DNA of 64,000 bases from positions 992,001 through 1,056,000 of the forward strand of contig CALSNB010000001.1 in NCBI GenBank assembly GCA_943787605.1, given 5' to 3'. A program made the position numbers and the translations under genes. Source of the stretch: GCA-2697345 sp002697345 (GTDB lineage: Bacteria > Pseudomonadota > Alphaproteobacteria > Rhodobacterales > Rhodobacteraceae). Positions 57,975 to 64,000 of this stretch are shown here, piece by piece. The notes under the pieces were generated by a model. The model was not told the DNA's origin and did no database searches. It saw nothing but the letters and a program-made list of their open reading frames with translations. Position 1 is the first letter of the stretch. Each line of letters begins with the position of its first letter.

Positions 57975-58045
57975 AATATAGAAAGTTGCTTAAAACTTTA
58001 TTTTTGACTAACAAGTTAAGAGATGAAATCCGTTAAGGAAAAAAA

Positions 58046-59338
58046 ATGCTGTCACCCATTCGTATAGGTATTGCTGGTCTCGGAACTGTGGGAGTTGGAG
58101 TAATTAAAATACTAAGAGATTACTCAAATTCAATTGAGATTAAGACAGGCCGAACGATTAAAATAGTTGTGGTATCAGCAAAATCCAGAGAAAAAAATAG
58201 AGATCAACCAATCGATAGTTATCACTGGGAAAGCGACCCGGTGAACTTGGCGCTTAGAGATGATATAGATATTTACGTGGAGCTCATTGGGGGTGAAGAC
58301 GGTGTGGCAAAAGAGTCTATAGAAGCCGCCATTTCAAATGGGGTGCACGTCGTTACGGCAAATAAGGCCCTACTAGCTATGCATGGTAATAAACTTGCAA
58401 AAGCATCAGAAGAAAGAGAAGTTTTATTAAAATTTGAAGCCGCCGTGGCTGGAGGAATACCAGTAATAAAAGTCTTAAATGAGGCACTTTCTATTAATAA
58501 AGTGACAAGAGTGATGGGCGTTATGAATGGCTCTTGTAACTATATTTTAACACGTATGGAAGAATCTGAGTTATCATATGAATCTATTTTTAAAGAGGCT
58601 GATGATTTAGGTTTTTTGGAGGCAGATCCAACCTTAGACGTTGGGGGTATAGATTCTGCACACAAGCTCGCGATTTTATCAAGTTTAGCTTTTGGTACAA
58701 ACGTAAACTTTTCAGGTGTTAATGTGCAAGGGATTGAGGCAATCTCGATAGATGATATAAAGCACGCATCAGATATGGGCTTTCGTATAAAACTCTTAGG
58801 GGTGTGTGAAATGACTGAAGCTGGGCTCGAGCAAAGAGTCAAACCATGCTTGGTACCAGCAGGATCCCCACTAGGTCTACTAGAGGGAGGCACAAACATG
58901 GTTGTGATAGAAACAGAAGACTCTGGTTCAATAATATTACAAGGTCCCGGTGCGGGTAGAAACCCAACAGCTCACGCTGTTGTTTCAGATATAATTGACA
59001 TTATAAATGGATCAAAAATAAAAACTTTTGGGGTACCTTATAAACTACTGAAAAACGCTTTAGTATCCGACTTCTCCGTAGATGCCCCTTACTACATTCG
59101 TTTACTACTCGAAGATAAGCCAGGAGCTCTTGCTAAAGTAACAGCAAGTCTAGGAAAAGAGAGTATCTCTATAAATAGAATGCGGCAATATGATCACGAG
59201 TCTAGCAAGGCGCCAGTCCTAATTGTAACACATTCTACTTCAAGTGAGTCAGTCGAAAAAGTATTGAAAGAACTTCCAAAAACTGGAGTAATTACACAAG
59301 AGCCAGTAGCCTTAAGAATTGAAGAGCTAAATTATTAA
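58046..59338 (+). CDS. hom: Homoserine dehydrogenase
   Basis: A 430-residue enzyme of threonine and methionine synthesis. The NAD(P) loop is IRIGIAGLGTVGVGVIKIL (residues 5-23), the catalytic region is TRVMGVMNGSCNYILTRMEE and GFLEADPTLDVGGIDSAHK, and a C-terminal ACT domain (YIRLLLEDKPGALAKVTASL) points to feedback control by an amino acid. AAGGA precedes the ATG. It is followed by recJ after about 100 bases, without glpX between them. Confidence 0.96.
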   Translation: MLSPIRIGIAGLGTVGVGVIKILRDYSNSIEIKTGRTIKIVVVSAKSREKNRDQPIDSYHWESDPVNLALRDDIDIYVELIGGEDGVAKESIEAAISNGVHVVTANKALLAMHGNKLAKASEEREVLLKFEAAVAGGIPVIKVLNEALSINKVTRVMGVMNGSCNYILTRMEESELSYESIFKEADDLGFLEADPTLDVGGIDSAHKLAILSSLAFGTNVNFSGVNVQGIEAISIDDIKHASDMGFRIKLLGVCEMTEAGLEQRVKPCLVPAGSPLGLLEGGTNMVVIETEDSGSIILQGPGAGRNPTAHAVVSDIIDIINGSKIKTFGVPYKLLKNALVSDFSVDAPYYIRLLLEDKPGALAKVTASLGKESISINRMRQYDHESSKAPVLIVTHSTSSESVEKVLKELPKTGVITQEPVALRIEELNY

Positions 59339-59441
59339 AACTTAATTGATCAAAACTTTAACGAATCTCTTTAATGTCAGTGTTTATTTAAATTTCTCTA
59401 AATTAATTAAATTTTACATACAAATAGGACGAATTATATTA

Positions 59442-61196
59442 ATGTCTCAGCCAAATTATTTTCTGAATATAGAAAATTCAATTCTTGGAAACTCTTGGCG
59501 AGGCCCCACATCACAACATGATCGTATTTCTGAAACAATTTCTCAAATAATAGATACACCTATTCAGGTATGCCAAATACTGGCAAGGTTAGGTATCACA
59601 CCAAATTCTGTTGAAAATTTCCTATCTCCAAAACTAAGAGACTTATTACCAGACCCTTTTCATCTTAAAGATATGGACAAAGCGTCTAAACGGCTCGTGA
59701 AAGCTCTAGAGAATATGGAGCGAGTGGCTATATTTGCTGATTACGATGTTGATGGAGCTGCATCAGCAACCTTAATAATAACATGGCTTAGAGATCAGGG
59801 TTTAGAAACAACTCTATACGTCCCAGATCGAATAAAAGAAGGTTACGGCCCCAATACGAAAGCATTTCAACATTTATCTGAAAACCATGATCTGATTATA
59901 TGTGTCGATTGTGGCACTCTATCTTTTGAACCAATACAAAGAATAAATAATAAAACGGATGTAATTATAATTGATCACCATTTAGGGGGGGAAGAGTTAC
60001 CCGCGGCAGTGGCAGTAGTTAACCCCAACCGTCAAGATGAAGCTAGTGATATGAGTTATATCTGTGCCGCAGGAGTAGTTTTTCTATTCTTAGTCGCAAC
60101 AGCGAGTGTTTTGAGAGAAAAAGGAGTTCAAAGCCCAAACCTAATAAATTCCCTTGATCTGGTTGCATTGGCTACAATTGCGGATGTAGTCCCATTGGTT
60201 GGGATAAACAGAGCATTCGTAAAGCAGGGTTTGAAAATTCTTAGACTTCGTAAAAGACCAGGTTTAAAAGCATTAATGGATGTTTCGAAAATTAATATTC
60301 CAGTCAACGAATATCATTTGGGATTTATCTTAGGACCACGAATAAATGCTGGTGGAAGAGTCGGTATGTCAGATCTAGGAGCAAGGCTATTATCGACTAC
60401 CTCCGATTCTGAAGCAGAAGCCTTAGCTGAGAAATTAGAGCAGTTAAATCAAAACCGAAAAAATATCGAAAGCCGTGTTCAAGACGAAGCACTTAGTCAG
60501 ATCGAAAAAATAGGAGTTGATAAGTCTATCATTGTTGCCTCTGGAGATGACTGGCACCCAGGAGTGATTGGTATAGTCGCCTCTAGAATAAAAGAGAAAA
60601 CTAACCGCCCAGCTTTTGTAGTAGCTTTTTCAGGCGACATAGGTAAAGGATCTGGGCGCTCAATCCCTGGAATCGATCTTGGTTCACTGATCCAAAAACT
60701 TGTTTTAGAGGGTCTTATTGAAAAAGGAGGGGGACACGCAATGGCAGCAGGAATAACTCTTTCAAAAAAGCAATTAACTCCAGCGTTTGACAGGTTAGCA
60801 GAGTTAATAAATTCAAGGGATATCACATTTCAAACCACTACAGATTACTATCTCGATGGGCTCTTAATGCCAAATGCGGCAACAATCGAATTAATTGATG
60901 CGCTAGATACTGCTGGTCCTTTCGGTTCGGGTTCTCCACACCCAAAATTTGTATTTCCCAACCAAAGTATTCTTTTTACAAAAAGAGTTGGCACTGACCA
61001 TCTTAAGCTTACCTTTGGCTCTAATAATAAAAACAAAATCGAAGCTATTTGTTTCAGAGCATTTAATTCATCATTAGGTGAAGTCTTAGAGAATCATTCT
61101 GGTAAAAAATTTCATCTAGCGGGAGTAATAGGAAAAAACACTTGGCAGGGCCGTCAAACAGTGCAGCTTATAATCGAAGATGCAGCATATGTGTAA
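59442..61196 (+). CDS. recJ: Single-stranded-DNA-specific exonuclease RecJ
   Basis: A 584-residue DHH-family 5'-3' exonuclease. Motifs are FADYDVDGAASA (Asp100, 102, 104), CVDCGT, IIDHHLGG (about 170), GPRINAGGRVG, GDDWHPGVIGIVASRI and GGGHAMAAG of the DHHA1 domain. A TTG at 59346 extends the frame, but the first ATG (59442) gives the family's N-terminus. It acts in recombination and mismatch repair. Confidence 0.94.
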   Translation: MSQPNYFLNIENSILGNSWRGPTSQHDRISETISQIIDTPIQVCQILARLGITPNSVENFLSPKLRDLLPDPFHLKDMDKASKRLVKALENMERVAIFADYDVDGAASATLIITWLRDQGLETTLYVPDRIKEGYGPNTKAFQHLSENHDLIICVDCGTLSFEPIQRINNKTDVIIIDHHLGGEELPAAVAVVNPNRQDEASDMSYICAAGVVFLFLVATASVLREKGVQSPNLINSLDLVALATIADVVPLVGINRAFVKQGLKILRLRKRPGLKALMDVSKINIPVNEYHLGFILGPRINAGGRVGMSDLGARLLSTTSDSEAEALAEKLEQLNQNRKNIESRVQDEALSQIEKIGVDKSIIVASGDDWHPGVIGIVASRIKEKTNRPAFVVAFSGDIGKGSGRSIPGIDLGSLIQKLVLEGLIEKGGGHAMAAGITLSKKQLTPAFDRLAELINSRDITFQTTTDYYLDGLLMPNAATIELIDALDTAGPFGSGSPHPKFVFPNQSILFTKRVGTDHLKLTFGSNNKNKIEAICFRAFNSSLGEVLENHSGKKFHLAGVIGKNTWQGRQTVQLIIEDAAYV

Positions 61197-61277
61197 AATA
61201 ACTTTTATTTGTAACATTTTTCTCTTGCTACCTAAGAGGTATTTGCCTTAAAAGCTCTCTCACTAACTATATCCGGT

Positions 61278-61352
61278 GGTCCCTTCGTCTATCGGTTAGG
61301 ACGCCAGGTTTTCAACCTGGAAAGAGGGGTTCAATTCCCCTAGGGACTGCCA
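61278..61352 (+). tRNA. tRNA-Glu (UUC)
   Basis: A 75-base cloverleaf with encoded CCA. The acceptor stem GGTCCCT pairs with AGGGACT (one G-U), the anticodon stem CCAGG/CCTGG encloses TTTTCAA, giving anticodon TTC, and the T stem is GGGGT/ACCCC-like (GAGGGG and CCCCT). Confidence 0.97.
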
Positions 61353-61376
61353 ATTACTTTAACCAAATAAAACTAA

Positions 61377-62921
61377 TTAAAAATCTGTCGGAGCTCCGCC
61401 TTCACTTTTTCTTTTAGTAACAAATTCCGCCAACTCATCTTTAATAGAAATATCTATTTCTGGCGCCTGGAATTCATTTATTATTTCTTTATAAACTTTG
61501 TGGGCTCGCTCAGCAGTCCAAACGCCTCCATTAATGTCCCATGCTTCAAAGTTTGACCAGTCACTAATCATAGGTTGATAAAAGGCCGTCTCATACCTGT
61601 CTTGTGTATGTTGGCACCCAAAGAAATGACCATCTGGACCAACCTCTTTAATTGTATCTATAGCTATATCATCTATAGCCGTATCAATTATTGATTTATC
61701 AAAATAACGCTGAATATGTTGTAAAACTTCGCAATCCATAACAAACTTCTCAGGACTAGCAATCAGGCCTCCTTCCAGCCACCCAGCAGCATGATAAACC
61801 ATATTAGTTCCAGATTGCACTGCAGCCCATAAGGAGTTGGACGTTTCCCACATTGCTTGACCATCCGGCACATTTGCGGCACAGGTACCAGATGAGCGCA
61901 TAGGAAGTCCATAAAACCGACACATCTGGCCAGTCATTTGTGTTGCTCGCATGTACTCAGGTGTCCCAAATGCTGGAGCACCTGTTTTCATATCAACATT
62001 AGATGTAAAAGTTCCTAACCCGACAGGGCAACCTGGGTTTATATATTGTAGGAGGGCTATAGCTGAAAGGCCTTCTGCAAGTGATAAAGCCACTGCTCCA
62101 CTCATTGTTACAGGTGCCATTGCACCAGCTAAAGTAAAAGGAGTTACTATTACTGCCTGATTTCTTCTAGCATGAATCATCGCGCCTTCTATCATAGGGT
62201 AATCGTGTTTCAGTGGCGAAACTGAGTTAATATTAGTATACATATGACACTCGCTATTGAACTCATCTAAACTCAAGCCTCCTGCAATTCGAACCATTTC
62301 CATTACATCTTCAACTCTTTCTTTTCCTAAAGAATATGCGTGTACAACCTTATCAGACAGAACTAACTTTTCATAAAGACAGTCTAAATGGCGAACACTA
62401 GCGTGAATGTCTATCGGTTCGACCGGGTACCCTCCAGCAAAATGAATACAGTTAAAAAATTGGGTAAGTTTTATGAACTCTACATAGCTTTCCCATGTGC
62501 CCGACCTTTTCCCTCGAACTAAATCCCACGAATTAGGCGGAGATGAAACATTTCCAAATGACATATACTTGCCACCAATAACAATTTTATGATCTTCATT
62601 TCTAGGAGTAACACTAAACTTAGCAGGTGCAGCTTTTAGCATCTCCATGACGAAATCTTCATCCATCTTGACATTAGTACCTGTTACTTTACAGCCAGCC
62701 TGCTTAAAGATCTCGAGAGATTCAGGGTTGAGAAACTCTATCCCAACTTCTTTTAAAATTCGAATACACCCATTATGGATGTTATGAACTCCATCCAAAC
62801 TCAATGGTTCAGTAGGTTTGTCATTATTTATGGGTTGTTTCCACGGCATCTGTGAAGGGACTAAGCTACTTGTTCTTCGGGTGTTCCCTGCTCTACCTCC
62901 GGAGCGCTTTCGGTCCGCCAT
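61377..62921 (-). CDS. Trimethylamine methyltransferase (MttB) family protein, non-pyrrolysine
   Basis: A 514-residue MttB-superfamily protein. It begins with a basic tail (RKRSGGRAGNTRR) and carries DGVHNIHNGCIRILKEVGIE, then the barrel segments GGYPVEPIDIHASVRHLDCL and GCPVGLGTFTSNVDMKTGAP and AAGWLEGGLIASPEKFVMDC. The frame is open throughout, with no in-frame amber codon, so it is the non-Pyl type, which includes glycine betaine and other quaternary-amine methyltransferases. A corrinoid partner is not nearby. The longest frame begins with GTG at 62933; the ATG at 62921 with AGAG upstream is preferred. Confidence 0.85.
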   Translation of the reverse strand: MADRKRSGGRAGNTRRTSSLVPSQMPWKQPINNDKPTEPLSLDGVHNIHNGCIRILKEVGIEFLNPESLEIFKQAGCKVTGTNVKMDEDFVMEMLKAAPAKFSVTPRNEDHKIVIGGKYMSFGNVSSPPNSWDLVRGKRSGTWESYVEFIKLTQFFNCIHFAGGYPVEPIDIHASVRHLDCLYEKLVLSDKVVHAYSLGKERVEDVMEMVRIAGGLSLDEFNSECHMYTNINSVSPLKHDYPMIEGAMIHARRNQAVIVTPFTLAGAMAPVTMSGAVALSLAEGLSAIALLQYINPGCPVGLGTFTSNVDMKTGAPAFGTPEYMRATQMTGQMCRFYGLPMRSSGTCAANVPDGQAMWETSNSLWAAVQSGTNMVYHAAGWLEGGLIASPEKFVMDCEVLQHIQRYFDKSIIDTAIDDIAIDTIKEVGPDGHFFGCQHTQDRYETAFYQPMISDWSNFEAWDINGGVWTAERAHKVYKEIINEFQAPEIDISIKDELAEFVTKRKSEGGAPTDF

Positions 62922-63001
62922 AATTTCTCTCACTATATTAGATTTTTTAGAAACTTATCTTTTTAGGATACATTATAGTTTTTGTTCTAAATTTCTATTT
63001 A

Positions 63002-63016
63002 CGACCTATTAGGTCG
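63002..63016 (-). terminator. Short hairpin after the HAD phosphatase gene, weak terminator candidate
   Basis: CGACCT-ATT-AGGTCG is a 6-base-pair inverted repeat four bases beyond the phosphatase stop. It lacks a U run, so it is only a possible terminator; it may also be a protein site near the MttB-family gene's promoter. Confidence 0.25.
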
Positions 63017-63019
63017 CCT

Positions 63020-63736
63020 TTAAGTTATGGAATTTACTGTTATCCATTCAGGTAAAAAGCTTATATCAGGCAATATGACATCAGCCAATGGGGAGAGTGT
63101 ATCTTTATCAGCAAAACCAGTTAAAACTCCTACAGTGATCATTCCAGCCGACTTTCCAGCTTCCATATCATGGACACTATCACCCACCATTAAAACTTCA
63201 GAAGGCGAAACTTTAAATTTTGAGCATAAGGCCAGACACATTCCAGGGTTTGGCTTGGAACCATAACCAGAATTATACCCTATAATGAATTTAAAAAAAG
63301 AATCTATACGACAATCCTTAAGATGTTGTACAGCTACTTGCTCGGAATCATTCGTTGCAACGGCAAGTGAAATATCCATTGCTTTTAATTCAGACATTAT
63401 TTGATTTAATGCAAAAACTTCGAAACCCTTAGTATTTTCTGAGATGTTGTCACTCAAAGCTAAAAGATCCGAAAAAGTACACTCCGGCAGTATTGAGATT
63501 ATCTTAGAAATTCCAGCTTCAGGCGTGTCTGAAATAACAATACTGTCAGGATAAAATGCTTTATTGATAAGATCATAACCTAATAAATAAGCAACTTCTG
63601 GTAATAAACGCTTGTCAAGTGAGGGGTACTTTTTAAAAATTTCTCCAAGAAACTCTATTATCCAACTGCCCCAAGTTTTATTAAAGTCTAATAACGTTCC
63701 GTCTTTATCAAAAATTATTCCCTTAATTTTTTTCAT
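63020..63736 (-). CDS. HAD-family hydrolase, phosphoglycolate phosphatase-like
   Basis: A 238-residue HAD phosphatase. Motif I is GIIFDKDGTLLDFNKTWGSW (DxDGT), motif II has the Thr in LAVATNDSE, and motif IV is MVGDSVHDMEAG. The alpha-helical cap inserted after motif I fits phosphoglycolate phosphatase and related enzymes. Substrate specificity cannot be read. It is upstream of the MttB-family gene on the same strand, separated by 98 bases and a short hairpin. Confidence 0.85.
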   Translation of the reverse strand: MKKIKGIIFDKDGTLLDFNKTWGSWIIEFLGEIFKKYPSLDKRLLPEVAYLLGYDLINKAFYPDSIVISDTPEAGISKIISILPECTFSDLLALSDNISENTKGFEVFALNQIMSELKAMDISLAVATNDSEQVAVQHLKDCRIDSFFKFIIGYNSGYGSKPNPGMCLALCSKFKVSPSEVLMVGDSVHDMEAGKSAGMITVGVLTGFADKDTLSPLADVILPDISFLPEWITVNSIT

Positions 63737-63912
63737 TTTCTATACCTAGTATTCCAAAATTTAAGATAGCTGAACTACATTACAAAATTAAAACTCTTGT
63801 GGTAAGAACAAGTTTTAATACTTATATATTAAACACAAGAATATCATAATCCTCTATATACATTCAGTAAACTCCAAAGAAACATCAAATATTTAATAGA
63901 GAAGCTAACTAC

Positions 63913-64000
63913 ATGGCAAACGAAAAATCTAAATATCAATCAGAACGAAGTGTAAAAAAAGCTATTATAAATGGTTGGAGAAAATGCTGTCCATCATGTG
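63913..64000 (+). CDS. DUF983 family protein, 5' part
   Basis: Only 29 codons are in the window. The visible product MANEKSKYQSERSVKKAIIN is followed by GWRKCCPSC, the start of a Cys-x2-Cys motif that opens DUF983 membrane proteins (the RGxxxRCPxCG pattern). AGAGAAG precedes the ATG. The assignment rests on a short stretch. Confidence 0.6.
   Translation, partial: MANEKSKYQSERSVKKAIINGWRKCCPSC

Noticed and set aside
61377..62921. Pyrrolysine-containing trimethylamine methyltransferase
   Set aside because: The frame is full length without any in-frame amber codon.

Overview
The window is a dense, AT-rich stretch of bacterial chromosome from an alphaproteobacterium, most likely a marine member of the Rhodobacterales (Roseobacter-like). 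The main evidence is gene order: murA - DUF2948 - UPF0262 - low-molecular-weight phosphatase - infA - maf - RNase E/G - yacG - tRNA-Phe, cdd - deoA - deoB - upp, DUF952 - pyrD, gatCA, and hom - recJ are arrangements I know from Rhodobacteraceae. Intergenic gaps are short and many genes overlap by 1-4 bases (TAATG, ATGA, GTGA), as in streamlined marine genomes. I found no insertion sequence, prophage, CRISPR array or rRNA operon. Both ends cut a gene.

Layout. 1-5200: 3' end of a PilP-like protein gene, guanine deaminase, HisN-type phosphatase, quinone reductase, BI-1 membrane protein. 5200-9600: L33, RNase P RNA, amidase, an Excalibur-like lipoprotein, gatA/gatC, tadA. 9660-16300: rluB, an iminosuccinate-reductase-like gene, a DUF1800/DUF1501/peptidoglycan-binding-like trio, and two transporters. 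16470-21330: an operon for a molybdenum hydroxylase (FAD, 2Fe-2S and Mo subunits), a MoaD-like sulfur carrier and an N-carbamoyl-D-amino-acid hydrolase-like enzyme, behind a leader with competing stem-loops. 21365-25740: DbpA-type helicase, a methyltransferase, and a Cys-containing relative of reductase selenoprotein B (GrdB/PrdB). 25740-31140: the murA to yacG housekeeping block flanked by tRNA-Phe and tRNA-Thr. 31300-39190: 5'-nucleotidase, tRNA-Gly and a sugar-acid catabolic cluster (DenD, SDR, IlvD/Edd dehydratase, FAH-family hydrolase, 2-hydroxyacid dehydrogenase). 39240-46500: DUF952, pyrD, MATE pump, two thioesterases, GST, a DmdB-like acyl-CoA synthetase and an M48-like membrane protein without a visible active site. 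46520-54470: pyrimidine/deoxynucleoside salvage (upp, deoB, deoA, cdd), prpE, and maeB behind a perfect 26-bp palindrome. 54730-64000: NAD kinase, glyA, TetR regulator, small lipoprotein, hom, recJ, tRNA-Glu, an MttB-family methyltransferase, a HAD phosphatase and the start of a DUF983 gene.

How the genes work together. Several modules point to scavenging of dissolved organic matter: nucleosides and purines (guaD, 5'-nucleotidase, cdd/deoA/deoB/upp), methylated amines or betaines (MttB family), possibly DMSP-type acyl-CoA chemistry (DmdB-like), propionate (prpE), sugar acids split without phosphorylation, and an N-heterocycle or carbamoyl compound handled by the Mo-hydroxylase operon. The most notable sequence-level anomalies are a single-base frameshift in deoB near 48255, the maeB palindrome, the switch-like leader before the Mo-hydroxylase operon, and the apparent absence of hisD, glpX and add from neighbourhoods where relatives carry them. 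All functions are read from sequence motifs and remembered family patterns; no database search was run.
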